Notes under the pieces: model-generated
Databases searched by the model: none
Told to the model about the DNA's origin: nothing
What the model saw: only the letters and a program-made list of their open reading frames with translations
Program-made: the position numbers and the translations under genes
DNA from: Roseovarius sp.
GTDB lineage: Bacteria > Pseudomonadota > Alphaproteobacteria > Rhodobacterales > Rhodobacteraceae
Length of the DNA: 37,374 nt
Direction of reading: 5' to 3'
Assembly: GCA_026709325.1 (NCBI GenBank)
Contig: JAPOTF010000025.1
Location: 1-37,374, forward strand
Shown here: positions 1 through 10,493 of the stretch, one piece after another
Layout of the letters: each line of letters begins with the position of its first letter
Position numbering within the stretch: the stretch's first letter is position 1

Positions 1-632
1 TGCGGAAGGAGTTTCCCGTGGTTTTTGCTCTTGCCTGACGTTTTTTTGTCATAATGGCCGATTTCGACAGCAAAAGTCCACGAAAAAATGTTTTCGGCAA
101 TCCAGTTAAACCATTGCAAAACAACGAAAAGAATTTCTAGCGGGAATTGCTGATCAATACAGTGTTATCAAATGCACTCTTCCATGATTTTAGCTGGAAT
201 GATCACAGCTTTTGAGTTGTAAGCGTTGCTCTTATAATGCACCTCTATAGCTCTTATTAGTTTACACATTAAGAGCTTTATGTCAGAGAGCGATTATCTG
301 TTTTCCTCCAGCTTTTGTTTTTCGAAAACCATGGCTTTTCCATGAAAAACTGATATGGTTTTTCCGTGCAGGTCTGAAAATTCCTGCAAAGATCAGGCAA
401 AAAGTCTGCGAAAAGCCTTTTCAAAAATCATCGCAACCCATTGACGAATTTAATCGATAAACTGGCTGGTATTGCCGTTATCCGTTTACCGATAGTAAAT
501 ACCTCGTCATGCGCATATCCCGAAAACCCCTGATATCGCAATGCAAGCCAAAACTTTAATTCAACATCATGTGAACCTTATGCAAACCAATGTCGCGCCC
601 TGCAATCGCGTTGTCCAGCAATGAATTTTGAA
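1..632. other. Gene-free region left of tRNA-Arg
   Basis: No open frame here looks coding on either strand. The sequence is AT-rich with many T and A runs and many short stops. Bases 3-38 could be read as the last codons of a plus-strand gene ending in TGA at 36-38, followed by a T run, but this is too short to support. Around 322-357 there are short nested inverted repeats (AAAACCAT with ATGGTTTT, and CATGG with CCATG), which are weak. I see no recognisable RNA family. Confidence 0.5.
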
Positions 633-709
633 TGGCGAACCGGGGAGGATTCGAACCCCCGACCCCTTGATTCGTAGTCAAGTGCTCTATCCAGCTGAGC
701 TACCGGTCC
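633..709 (-). tRNA. tRNA-Arg (anticodon ACG)
   Basis: Read on the minus strand this folds into a complete cloverleaf. The acceptor stem GGACCGG pairs with CCGGTTC (one G-U), followed by discriminator G and an encoded CCA at 633-635. The D arm is GCTC...GAGC, the anticodon stem CTTGA/TCAAG closes the loop CTACGAA, and the T arm is GGGGG-TTCGAAT-CCTCC. The anticodon ACG is at 673-675. After A34-to-inosine editing it would decode CGU, CGC and CGA. It lies just downstream of the agmatinase gene on the same strand. No clear terminator follows it. Confidence 0.97.
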
Positions 710-811
710 GTGCGGAAGTGTCTAATGCATTTCTTCATCATGCGCAAATGGATTTTACGCCAATGTTTGAATTTCATCTTGTCGCGGCTCTGATTGCAAT
801 AAATTGCCGCA

Positions 812-1765
812 TCACCTGCCTTTGGCATGAAATACGAACCCAAGCGTGTTCAGCAAAAGCTGCGCCGCAAGTATGCTGGTGGAACCCGTCGGGTCATAAT
901 CCGGAGCCACCTCAACAAGGTCAATTCCAGCGATTTCATGTCTGCTGGCAACCGCCTGCATAATCTCGAGAACCTCGTAATACAGGAAGCCTCCGTGACT
1001 GGGGGTGCCCGTGCCGGGCGCTATGGACGGGCAGAACGCGTCAATGTCGATGGTTATGTACAGGCGCGCGTTTTCGGGAATGTGGTCAATGACGCCTGTG
1101 GTTCCGATTGCCCGAGCCTGACGCACGGAAATTATGCTGGAACCCATGTTTCGGGCATCTGCATAGCCTTCCTTGGCCGTGGAACTGACATTTCGAATGC
1201 CGACTTGGGTAAGACCAGTCACATGGGACTTTTCCGCCGCCCTTCGCATCGGGTTGCCATGTCCGATGCGAACGCCATGTCGCTCGTCCACAAAGTCGAG
1301 ATGGGCGTCAATTTGCAAAATGTGAATGTCTCCCTGATCGTAAAAGGCGTTTACACATGGGATATTGATGGAATGATCCCCGCCAATGACCACCGGCAGC
1401 GCCTTTGCCTTTAGGATTGCGCGAACTCCCGCTTCAATGTTTGCATGGGATTTTACGCTGTCAGTGTGAACTATGTCGGCATCGCCAATATCCACTATTT
1501 TCACGTCGCCAGGCAAATAGGTTATGTCATCTTCGTGGTCGTAGGCGCCTGAATGCCCAAAGGAAAAAAGCGTTGACGCCTCGCGTATGCCGCGCGGGCC
1601 GAATCTTGCGCCCGAACGCCACTGCGTTCCAAAATCAAAAGGAGCTCCGAGTATGGCCGCATCGGCGTTTATCGAATTCCAGTCTTCAACATATGGCCGC
1701 TTGCCAAATGTTGATATGCCTACAAAAGGCAGGTCGAGTCTGCCATGCTCATAGCCGTGTGCCAT
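812..1765 (-). CDS. speB: Agmatinase-family ureohydrolase
   Basis: A 317-residue member of the arginase/agmatinase/formimidoglutamase family, which uses a binuclear Mn centre to hydrolyse guanidino compounds to urea plus an amine. The metal ligands are visible in order: GGDHS (near residue 130), DAHLD (near 155) and the late IDID pair before APGTGTP. The C-terminal IDLVEVAPDYD segment is agmatinase-like. Where homologues usually read DP after the IDID pair this protein reads CP; that position is not a metal ligand. ATG at 1765 has GGAG upstream. Agmatinase (agmatine to putrescine) is the best guess; guanidinobutyrase or a related activity cannot be excluded. It is divergent from guaB, sharing the 1766-1894 region. 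Confidence 0.88.
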   Translation of the reverse strand: MAHGYEHGRLDLPFVGISTFGKRPYVEDWNSINADAAILGAPFDFGTQWRSGARFGPRGIREASTLFSFGHSGAYDHEDDITYLPGDVKIVDIGDADIVHTDSVKSHANIEAGVRAILKAKALPVVIGGDHSINIPCVNAFYDQGDIHILQIDAHLDFVDERHGVRIGHGNPMRRAAEKSHVTGLTQVGIRNVSSTAKEGYADARNMGSSIISVRQARAIGTTGVIDHIPENARLYITIDIDAFCPSIAPGTGTPSHGGFLYYEVLEIMQAVASRHEIAGIDLVEVAPDYDPTGSTSILAAQLLLNTLGFVFHAKGR

Positions 1766-1843
1766 TTGCGAACTCCGTTTAAGTGACTTATAGTTTGCCT
1801 GATCTCAGACAATGTGAACTGCAAATTCGTCTTTAACAATTAG

Positions 1844-3343
<1,500 letters not shown>

Positions 3344-3361
3344 AGGAAATTCCCTGGAAAA

Positions 3362-4528
3362 ATGACACCGGGTGCAAGAGTCTCGGCCGCAATTGAAATT
3401 CTTGACGGCATTCTTGGCGAAACTCCCGCCGAGCAGGCTCTGCTGCGCTGGTCACGCAATGCGAGATATGCCGGTTCCAGCGACAGAAGAGCAATCCGCA
3501 ATCACGTTTATCAGGCACTGCGCTGTCTTCGTTCCTATGCGGAACTGGGCGGTTCAAAGACCGGGCGCGGGCTGATGATAGGATATTCTCGCGCTGCCGG
3601 CCTGGACATTGAAGCCATTTTTTCAGGCGACGGATACGCGCCATACAGGCTGAGTCCAGCCGAAAGGCAGGCTGGAAATGACCCAGCATCAACAGGTTCA
3701 AGATGGAATCTGCCAGACTGGCTCGTGCCAAAATTCGAAAAATCCCTGGGATCCGCAGCCGAAAACGCCGCGATTGAATTGCAAAAACGCGCGCCAACTG
3801 CCGTAAGGGTGAATTTTGCCAAAGCCGACGCCAAAAAGGCCGCGTCGAGTCTGTCCAATGATGGCATACATTCGGTACCCATACCCGGTGTTTGCACCGC
3901 GCTGCAAATCACGGATGCCTCGCGGAATGTTGTCGCGTCAAATGCATATAAAATGGGATGGATAGAACTTCAGGATTCATCGAGTCAGGCTGCAATGGAA
4001 TTGATACATGTGCCCGAATATGCAAATGTCCTGGATTACTGTGCGGGAGGTGGTGGAAAAACACTTGCGCTTGCCGCGCGCGCAAATGCAAACTGGCATG
4101 CCCACGACATCAGCATGAAGCGCATGGGCGATATTGACGCTCGGGCAGCGAGGGCGGGGGCGAACGTGCGGATTCTTAAACCTGGCGATTCGGGGTTGGC
4201 GGCTCCATATGATATTGTGATTTGCGATGTGCCATGTTCTGGAAGCGGCGCGTGGAGACGAAATCCGCAAGCGAAATGGCTTTTTGATGAAACGCAACTG
4301 GATGAATTCATTGACCGGCAGATCGGCATACTTAAAGCGGCCTCAAAATTGGTGAAGAAAAGCGGATTGCTGGCCTATTGCACATGCTCCATTTTAATTG
4401 AAGAGAACGAGCGACAGGTGAAAGAATTCCTGACATCCGAAAGAAAATGGGATCTGGAGCGGGATAAAAGATGGCCCATTTCGCCAACGGGCGATGGTTT
4501 TTATCTTGCATGTCTGCGCAGAATCTAA
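3362..4528 (+). CDS. rsmB: RsmB-family 16S rRNA m5C methyltransferase
   Basis: A 388-residue SAM-dependent RNA cytosine-C5 methyltransferase of the NOL1/NOP2/Sun group. The N-terminal about 130 residues resemble the NusB-like RNA-binding domain. The Rossmann part shows LDYCAGGGGKT (SAM loop), then DVPCSGSG (the PC motif, product-release cysteine) and YCTCS (the TC motif, nucleophilic cysteine) followed by ENE. Family knowledge suggests modification of C967 of 16S rRNA, but target specificity within this family cannot be read from sequence. It sits 18 bases behind guaB. It is a little shorter than the enterobacterial enzyme. Confidence 0.87.
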   Translation: MTPGARVSAAIEILDGILGETPAEQALLRWSRNARYAGSSDRRAIRNHVYQALRCLRSYAELGGSKTGRGLMIGYSRAAGLDIEAIFSGDGYAPYRLSPAERQAGNDPASTGSRWNLPDWLVPKFEKSLGSAAENAAIELQKRAPTAVRVNFAKADAKKAASSLSNDGIHSVPIPGVCTALQITDASRNVVASNAYKMGWIELQDSSSQAAMELIHVPEYANVLDYCAGGGGKTLALAARANANWHAHDISMKRMGDIDARAARAGANVRILKPGDSGLAAPYDIVICDVPCSGSGAWRRNPQAKWLFDETQLDEFIDRQIGILKAASKLVKKSGLLAYCTCSILIEENERQVKEFLTSERKWDLERDKRWPISPTGDGFYLACLRRI

Positions 4529-4995
4529 AGTGATTTGAGGTTTTTGGAATGCCGCAAGCGTTTGCGGTTAGCGGCGGCCCGCACATGAATTTAGGCATTA
4601 TGCCGGTAATGGCGAATCAGCTTAAATCCCCGCATGATGGGGATGTCTGCAATGGCATGTGCGAAGTGCCTTGTGCGATTATTGCCATTTAATGCGTGAA
4701 CTGATTGCGACAATATTTGATTTATCTTGAATCGAAGTTTTGAAATTGTCCAGGGAGTATTTTTTAAAAAAACAAAACAGGCTCATATATATGGAATTTA
4801 TTTTTAAAGCTTTTATCAAGGTTAAATAAGGCTAATGCGTTAATGTTTGGACATTTCCGGTCAGCTTGTCATCTCGAATGTTCAAATCATGTTTTTGAAA
4901 CTTTGTGAACAACACGTGAACAAAGTGGCTATGGACACGCATTCCAGTGTGTGAAATATGAAGGGCATTGAAAACAGTTGGCAAAGAAATGAAAG
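4529..4995. other. Long intergenic region before recA
   Basis: This 467-base gap holds no credible gene. Its left part has short perfect hairpins without T tails: CCGCAA/TTGCGG at 4552-4567 and ATCCCC/GGGGAT at 4626-4644. A T6A7 run lies at 4760-4772. The right part is AT-rich and contains the SOS box listed separately, so it is mostly the recA control region. No known RNA family was recognised. Confidence 0.55.
4907..4921 (-). promoter_or_regulatory. SOS box (LexA operator) of recA
   Basis: GAAC-N7-GAAC is seen exactly at 4907-4921, which is GTTC-N7-GTTC on the minus strand. This direct repeat is the known LexA operator type of alphaproteobacteria, unlike the palindromic CTGT-N8-ACAG of gammaproteobacteria. 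A near match on the plus strand, GTTC-N7-GTTT at 4880-4894, lies just before it. The site is 74 bases upstream of the recA start, a suitable place for repression. DNA-damage induction of recA is inferred. Confidence 0.82.
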
Positions 4996-6027
4996 ATGGA
5001 ACCCGGAAATAACGCAAACAAGCAAAAGGCGCTTGATAGCGCTTTGGCCCAGATCGAGCGGCAGTTCGGCAAGGGTTCGATCATGAAACTCGGTGTCGAG
5101 CAGCAGACGCAGGATGTCGACGCCACATCGACGGGATCACTGGGTCTCGATATTGCTCTTGGTATTGGAGGTCTTCCGAAAGGCCGCATTGTAGAGGTTT
5201 ACGGCCCTGAAAGCTCCGGAAAAACGACACTTACTCTGCATTGCATTGCGGAGGAGCAAAAGCGTGGCGGCGTTTGCGCCTTTGTGGATGCGGAACATGC
5301 CCTGGATCCGGTTTATGCGCGAAAGCTGGGCGTTGATTTGGACGAGTTGCTAATATCGCAGCCGGATACCGGCGAACAGTCGCTGGAGATTGTCGATACA
5401 CTTGTTCGTTCAGGCGCAATTGGAATGATTGTTGTAGATTCCGTTGCAGCACTTACTCCCAAATCGGAGCTTGAAGGCGATATGGGCGACAGCAATGTCG
5501 GTGTGCAGGCCAGATTGATGAGCCAGGCGATGCGCAAACTTACAGGCTCCATAAGCCGCAGCAACTGCACCGTGATTTTCATAAACCAGATACGCATGAA
5601 AATAGGCGTCATGTTCGGCAGTCCGGAGACAACCACTGGCGGCAACGCCCTTAAGTTCTATTCTTCCGTCAGGCTCGACATTCGAAGAATTGGAGCGATA
5701 AAGGACCGCGATGAAATCATTGGAAATGCAACCAGGGTAAAGGTGGTTAAAAATAAAATGGCGCCGCCCTTCAAGCAGGTCGAATTTGACATAATTTATG
5801 GAGAAGGTATCTCGAAGACGGGCGAACTGCTGGATTTGGGTGTAAAATCCGGTGTTGTGGAAAAATCCGGCAGCTGGTTCAGCTACGGCGATGAACGCAT
5901 CGGGCAGGGCAGGGAGAATGCAAAAAGGTTTCTAAAGGAAAACAATGAGACGGCTCTTGAAATTGAGGATAAAATCCTTGCTTCGCATGGGCTTGACTCC
6001 AATGAGCAAGCCAATGAATCTGAATGA
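4996..6027 (+). CDS. recA: Recombinase RecA
   Basis: A 343-residue RecA, full length, with the typical start ([20 protein letters not shown]), Walker A GPESSGKT at residues 70-77, the MAW-adjacent Walker B region [12 protein letters not shown], the L1/L2 DNA-binding loops including [14 protein letters not shown] and [12 protein letters not shown], and an acidic C-terminal tail. It forms the ATP-dependent filament on single-stranded DNA, catalyses strand exchange, and acts as coprotease for LexA self-cleavage. ATG 4996 fits the family start. A SOS box lies upstream. alaS lies two genes downstream, an arrangement common in alphaproteobacteria. Confidence 0.98.
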   Translation: MEPGNNANKQKALDSALAQIERQFGKGSIMKLGVEQQTQDVDATSTGSLGLDIALGIGGLPKGRIVEVYGPESSGKTTLTLHCIAEEQKRGGVCAFVDAEHALDPVYARKLGVDLDELLISQPDTGEQSLEIVDTLVRSGAIGMIVVDSVAALTPKSELEGDMGDSNVGVQARLMSQAMRKLTGSISRSNCTVIFINQIRMKIGVMFGSPETTTGGNALKFYSSVRLDIRRIGAIKDRDEIIGNATRVKVVKNKMAPPFKQVEFDIIYGEGISKTGELLDLGVKSGVVEKSGSWFSYGDERIGQGRENAKRFLKENNETALEIEDKILASHGLDSNEQANESE

Positions 6028-6059
6028 ACCTTAAACCGCCAAGATAAAGGCTGGCTGCT

Positions 6060-6620
6060 CTGATTAGTCGAAGCGAACTGGATTCCGCATGGCCGCACAT
6101 TATGGCCGCACCAAAAGACGGGGCGGCCATTGAAATGCTTTGTTTGCGACCCGCAATGGGAAAGAGGCAATTTGTTGAAAAAATCGAGGTTACCGTGGAA
6201 CAGGGAATTCCGGGAGAACGCTGGAGTATTTCACCATGGATGCGTTTGCCCGACGGAAGTCCGGATCCTTCAATCCAGATCTGCTTTTTGCAGAAGCGAG
6301 TACTTGATCTGATCTGGACCGACAGGGAAAACACGGTGCATCCCGGAGACACTTTCATTGTCGACATGGATCTATCGGAGCGCAATCTTCCCAAAGGAAG
6401 TTTGCTTCATGCGGGTGGCGCAATATTGGAGGTGTCGGGAGAATTCAACAATGCCTGCCCGAAATGGAAGAAAAGATATGGCGAAGATGCGCTGCAGTGG
6501 GTTCGAGCGCCAGAGAATCGCGTTTTGCGCCCGCGGGGCATTCTTGCAAAAGTGCACAGGGGAGGGGTCATCGCCCTTGGTGACAGACTGACAAAAAATG
6601 ACAAAAGTCTGCGGCCGTGA
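6060..6620 (+). CDS. MOSC domain-containing protein
   Basis: A small single-domain MOSC protein, the fold of the molybdenum-cofactor sulfurase C-terminal domain. The first ATG in frame (6102) gives 172 residues, but the frame continues upstream with LISRSELDSAWPHI, which resembles the leading helix of related proteins. An AAAGG at 6046-6050 would place initiation at CTG 6060 (9-base spacing, used here) or ATT 6063. The putative sulfur-carrying cysteine is in NACPKW, and the end GVIALGD is typical of the fold. Role inferred: metal-sulfur cluster or Mo-cofactor chemistry; substrate unknown. It lies between recA and alaS, all on the plus strand. Confidence 0.75.
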   Translation: MISRSELDSAWPHIMAAPKDGAAIEMLCLRPAMGKRQFVEKIEVTVEQGIPGERWSISPWMRLPDGSPDPSIQICFLQKRVLDLIWTDRENTVHPGDTFIVDMDLSERNLPKGSLLHAGGAILEVSGEFNNACPKWKKRYGEDALQWVRAPENRVLRPRGILAKVHRGGVIALGDRLTKNDKSLRP

Positions 6621-6698
6621 CTCCAGCCATGGGGCCCGTCCGCCTTAATCACCAATTCATTTCGACATTTTCAACATGATTCCACGAGAGGGCTGATT

Positions 6699-9365
6699 AT
6701 GCCGACACTCAATGACATACGTTCGGAATTTCTGAATTTCTTTGCCAAAAACAATCATGAAGTGGTCGACAGTTCTCCACTGGTGCCGCGAAACGATCCG
6801 ACATTGCTGTTCACCAACTCAGGCATGGTGCAATTCAAGAACCTTTTTACTGGCGTCGAGCGGCGCAGCTACAAAAGGGCGGTTACCAGTCAGAAATGCG
6901 TAAGGGCCGGCGGCAAACACAACGATCTCGACAATGTGGGCTACACGGCGCGCCATCATACATTTTTTGAGATGCTAGGCAATTTCAGTTTCGGGGATTA
7001 TTTCAAGGATGAAGCAATACCTTTTGCCTGGGACCTGCTTACAAAGGGCCTTGGACTCAATTCCGAAAAATTGCTGGTAACCGTCTATCACACTGATGAC
7101 GAGGCCGCCAGGATATGGCGGAAACACGCGGGGATTTCAGATGACCGCTTAATCAGAATCGCAACGGACGACAATTTTTGGTCGATGGGGCCAACCGGTC
7201 CATGCGGTCCATGCACGGAAATTTTTTATGATCACGGGCCCGATATTCCCGGAGGACCTCCGGGAAGCCCCGACGAGGACGGAGACCGGTTTATCGAGAT
7301 ATGGAATCTCGTATTCATGCAGAATGAGAGATTCGAGGATGGCGGAATGCGTGAACTCGAGATGCAGTCAATAGACACTGGCATGGGACTGGAGCGAATC
7401 GGCGCGGTTCTGCAGGGAAAGCACGATAATTACGATACTGATTTGCTGCGCTGTCTCATAGAGGAAAGCGCCCATGCAACAGATGGGGATCCAGATGGCC
7501 CAGGCAATGTCCATCACCGTGTGATTGCCGACCATTTGCGGTCGAGCGCGTTTCTAATTGCAGATGGAGTGATGCCTTCCAATGAAGGGCGGGGGAATGT
7601 GCTGCGCCGAATCATGAGAAGAGCAATGCGACATGCGCATCTTCTGGATTCAAAGGATCTGGTTATGCACAGGCTTGTTCCAGCGCTGATTTCACAGATG
7701 GGTCAGGCTTTCCCGGAACTTGGCCAGGCTCAGGCTCTTATCAGGGAGACGCTCCAATTGGAGGAGAAGCGTTTCAAGCTGACGCTGGAGCGCGGACTTC
7801 GATTGCTGAATGAAGAAGTTGAAAAGCTGGGCGACGGCAATGCTCTGCCAGGCGAAACGGCTTTTCTGTTGCATGACACCTACGGGTTTCCGCTTGATCT
7901 GACGCAGGACGCGTTGCGTGAGATGGGCCGCTCGGTTGATGTCGCGGGATTCGATTTGGCGATGGCGGAACAGAAGGCCAGGGCGCGAAAAGCATGGTCT
8001 GGCACTGGCGATTCCATAGAACGTGAAATCTGGTTTGATATCGCGGATGAATATGGCGCCACGGAGTTTCTTGGCTACAGGGACGAAAGTGCGGAAGGTC
8101 AAATAATCGCCCTGGTTTCCGACGGGAAGCGCATTGACGCCGCAGTGGAAGGGGAGAATGTTCAGATTGCCATGAATCAAACCCCATTTTACGCCGAATC
8201 CGGTGGGCAGGTGGGAGATTCCGGGATCATCACGACCGAAAGCGGAATTGCGCAAGTCAAGGACACCCTCAAATCGGCAAATGTCTTTGTTCACATCGCC
8301 AAAGTGACCGGCGGTCGGATCGAATCGGGTCACTCCGCGAAGCTGGAAGTGAGTCGCTTGCGTCGCGCGGCTATCCGTTCGAATCATTCCGCAACGCATC
8401 TGCTGCATGAGGCATTGCGAAAGGCGCTCGGCGAACATGTTTCGCAGAGGGGAAGCTTGAACTCGGAAGATCGCCTGCGCTTTGATTTCAGCCATTCCAA
8501 AGCATTGAGCGTGGATGAACTGGGCCGTGTCGAGAAAGAGGTAAATGCATATATTCGGCAGAATGCAATGGTGGAAACGCGCATTATGACACCTGACGAT
8601 GCACGGGCCATTGGAGCTCAGGCATTGTTCGGTGAAAAATACGGAGATGAAGTGCGCGTGGTTTCAATGGGCATAGACGAGGGTTCAGGCAAGGGACTGG
8701 ATGGCAGAACATATTCATTGGAGCTTTGCGGTGGTACGCACGTGCGGCAAACCGGGGACATAGGCATGTTTGCCATGATTGGCGAATCGGCATCAAGCGC
8801 GGGCGTGCGCCGAATTGAGGCCATGACAGGAGAGGCGGCTTTCAGTTATCACGCAAATTGCGGCAGGCAATTGAGCGAAATCGCTCGGGTTCTGAAAACG
8901 CAACCGGGAGAAGTGGTCAGGCGTGTGCAAACGCTTGTGGAAGAGCGAAAAGATCTTACGCTTGAGGTGGCAAGGCTTCGAAGGGAACTGGTCAGTGGAG
9001 ACGGTGGCACGGATCAGGAGCTGCAAATGCAAAAAATCGGCGGTGTCAACTTTCATTCAAGGATAATATCGGGCGTTTCGGGAAAAGATCTTCCACATAT
9101 GATTGATCAGATAAAGGCGCGCATGGGAAGCGGCGTTGTGCTTCTTGTCGCTGAAAACGATTCAAAGGCGGCAACGGCCGTGGGTGTTACCGGTGATTTG
9201 ACAAACGAATTGTCCGCTGTTGATCTCGTTCGCGCGGCGGTCAGGGAATTGGGTGGAAAAGGTGGAGGCGGACGTCTGGATATGGCGCAGGGTGGCGGGC
9301 CCGATGCATCTTCCGCAGATGCCGCCGTCAGAGCCGTTGAAAGAGTCCTCAAGAGCCGTCCCTGA
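6699..9365 (+). CDS. alaS: Alanyl-tRNA synthetase
   Basis: An 888-residue class II synthetase that charges tRNA-Ala. In order: the catalytic core starting [15 protein letters not shown] with the [17 protein letters not shown] motif, the tRNA-recognition helices near [12 protein letters not shown], the editing domain with HSATHLLH (HxxxH zinc site) and CGGTH (remaining Cys/His ligands), and the C-Ala domain with a glycine-rich GKGGGGR segment. All key motifs are present and the length is normal. GAGAGG lies just before ATG 6699. The first DUF1330 gene follows 34 bases later. Confidence 0.98.
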   Translation: MPTLNDIRSEFLNFFAKNNHEVVDSSPLVPRNDPTLLFTNSGMVQFKNLFTGVERRSYKRAVTSQKCVRAGGKHNDLDNVGYTARHHTFFEMLGNFSFGDYFKDEAIPFAWDLLTKGLGLNSEKLLVTVYHTDDEAARIWRKHAGISDDRLIRIATDDNFWSMGPTGPCGPCTEIFYDHGPDIPGGPPGSPDEDGDRFIEIWNLVFMQNERFEDGGMRELEMQSIDTGMGLERIGAVLQGKHDNYDTDLLRCLIEESAHATDGDPDGPGNVHHRVIADHLRSSAFLIADGVMPSNEGRGNVLRRIMRRAMRHAHLLDSKDLVMHRLVPALISQMGQAFPELGQAQALIRETLQLEEKRFKLTLERGLRLLNEEVEKLGDGNALPGETAFLLHDTYGFPLDLTQDALREMGRSVDVAGFDLAMAEQKARARKAWSGTGDSIEREIWFDIADEYGATEFLGYRDESAEGQIIALVSDGKRIDAAVEGENVQIAMNQTPFYAESGGQVGDSGIITTESGIAQVKDTLKSANVFVHIAKVTGGRIESGHSAKLEVSRLRRAAIRSNHSATHLLHEALRKALGEHVSQRGSLNSEDRLRFDFSHSKALSVDELGRVEKEVNAYIRQNAMVETRIMTPDDARAIGAQALFGEKYGDEVRVVSMGIDEGSGKGLDGRTYSLELCGGTHVRQTGDIGMFAMIGESASSAGVRRIEAMTGEAAFSYHANCGRQLSEIARVLKTQPGEVVRRVQTLVEERKDLTLEVARLRRELVSGDGGTDQELQMQKIGGVNFHSRIISGVSGKDLPHMIDQIKARMGSGVVLLVAENDSKAATAVGVTGDLTNELSAVDLVRAAVRELGGKGGGGRLDMAQGGGPDASSADAAVRAVERVLKSRP

Positions 9366-9399
9366 AAAGATTCGACAGGACCAAAAAGGAGGTGAAATT

Positions 9400-9687
9400 A
9401 TGAGTGCCTATGTGATCGCCAGAATCGAAGTTGCCAATTCTGAAGATTATCAGATCTATGCCAGTCAGACCGTGGCCATGGCCGAAAAGGCGGGCGGTAA
9501 ATTCCTCGTAAAGGGAGGGAATCAAACACAGTTGGAGGGAAACAGCCCCGAGAGGCATGTCATCGTGAAATTTGACAATCATCAGGCGGCCATTGATTGG
9601 TATAACTCCGAGGAGTACGGAAAAATTCTGCCAATCGCGCTGTCTTCAAGCGTGCGCGATATAGTGGTTGTGGATGGGATGGAATAA
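9400..9687 (+). CDS. DUF1330 domain protein, first of tandem pair
   Basis: A 95-residue ferredoxin-like alpha+beta barrel protein of the DUF1330 family: YVIARIEVANSEDYQIYA at the start, then the GGKFLVKGG strand, a conserved QLEG, and HVIVKFD with the following WYNSEEY helix. The open frame extends back into alaS, but ATG 9400 is clearly the start because AAGGAGGTGA at 9386-9395, fully complementary to the usual 16S rRNA 3' end, sits just before it. No biochemical role is established for the family. It is probably cytoplasmic and dimeric, inferred from related folds. Translation is expected to be strong. Confidence 0.9.
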   Translation: MSAYVIARIEVANSEDYQIYASQTVAMAEKAGGKFLVKGGNQTQLEGNSPERHVIVKFDNHQAAIDWYNSEEYGKILPIALSSSVRDIVVVDGME

Positions 9688-9697
9688 GGAGAAAATC

Positions 9698-9985
9698 ATG
9701 CCGGCACTATGGATTGCCCATGTAACCGTGACTGATGCGGAAGCCTATGGAAAATATGCCGCCCTTGCCGGGCTCGCCATTGAAAGGCATGGCGGATATT
9801 TTATCGCGAGGGCAGGCAGGTATGTCCAGCTGGAGGGCAAGGAGCGGCCGCGCAATGTGGTTGCAAAGTTTCCGTCTGTTGAGGCCGCCGAAGCCTGCTA
9901 TAATTCTTCCGATTATCAAGCGGCATTGGATTATGCGCGCAATGCCTCTGAACGTGAACTCGTCATAATCGAAACCACGGAATAG
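9698..9985 (+). CDS. DUF1330 domain protein, second of tandem pair
   Basis: Another 95-residue DUF1330 protein, a diverged tandem copy of the preceding gene. The shared elements are the first-strand pattern (LWIAHVTVTDAEAYGKYA), GGYFIARAG, QLEG, VVAKFPS and CYNSSDY at matching positions. ATG 9698 is chosen because AAGGAG overlaps the stop codon of the first copy 10 bases before it, so the pair is surely one transcript. Identical length and matching motif positions indicate gene duplication, and the sequence divergence suggests it is old or functionally relevant. Function unknown; a heterodimer is possible but speculative. Confidence 0.9.
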   Translation: MPALWIAHVTVTDAEAYGKYAALAGLAIERHGGYFIARAGRYVQLEGKERPRNVVAKFPSVEAAEACYNSSDYQAALDYARNASERELVIIETTE

Positions 9986-10493
9986 CGGTACGTTTTTCCG
10001 TTGAATTTAACCCATCTCGCATGACAGTTTGTTTTAGGATATTGTTTAACAACAGCATGTTGGGATGCGTCAAAAAATTCTTGTCACTACATTCATGCGG
10101 CAAATGGTGCCAGCGGAACCTGTATCTGTGGGATGATCTGCGGAGTATGGTCCGCCGGTTCGCCTTCCCGAACTGGGAGACGCTCCATCCGGGCCTCGCC
10201 GGGGACTTCACATTCGCCCTTGTCCGCGACGGACCGTAGACGCCACCGGCGCGGCGCGCGCAAATCACCCGCCCCAATTCAACGTCAACCTTCGCCAAAC
10301 CTTGAAAAGCCGCACCGGACGCAACCGCCCGGACATCGCCCATGTGCGCCGAAAGCACCCAAATCGTCCCATGCGGACAAATCGACAGGCAAAATGGCAA
10401 AAAATCTGATGGCGGGAATTACTGTTACTGGTAAACAAGTTGTTTACGGGATTCGTTGAGGGCATAGAATCCGCAAAGGAGGCGAGTAACGCC
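9986..10493. other. Gene-free left part of accessory island
   Basis: This 508-base stretch separates the DUF1330 pair from the unrecognised gene at 10494. Bases about 10140-10340 are visibly richer in G and C than the neighbours, with CCGGCGCGGCGCGCGC near 10246. Several frames stay open for 70-140 codons, but none has a good start or recognisable motifs, so I call no gene. The right end holds the 17-bp palindrome listed separately. The composition break fits acquired DNA. Confidence 0.45.
10431..10447. promoter_or_regulatory. Perfect 17-bp palindrome, operator candidate
   Basis: GTAAACAA-G-TTGTTTAC is an exact inverted repeat with a one-base centre. It ends 46 bases before ATG 10494 of the next gene, a typical distance for an operator overlapping a promoter. 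Autoregulation by a DNA-binding partner encoded in the operon is inferred by analogy with toxin-antitoxin loci. No binding protein is identified here. Confidence 0.55.

Noticed and set aside
3..38. Possible C-terminal end of a gene at the left edge (RKEFPVVFALA, stop)
   Set aside because: Eleven codons are too few, and other frames look equally open.
4552..4567. rsmB terminator hairpin (CCGCAA/TTGCGG)
   Set aside because: No T run follows; it cannot be called an intrinsic terminator.
7692..8495. 267-codon minus-strand frame inside alaS
   Set aside because: Shadow of the conserved alaS coding strand; no motif and no start signal.
10021..10239. 72-codon plus-strand frame
   Set aside because: No ribosome-binding site, cysteine- and tryptophan-rich, no motif; it runs into the GC-rich noncoding stretch.
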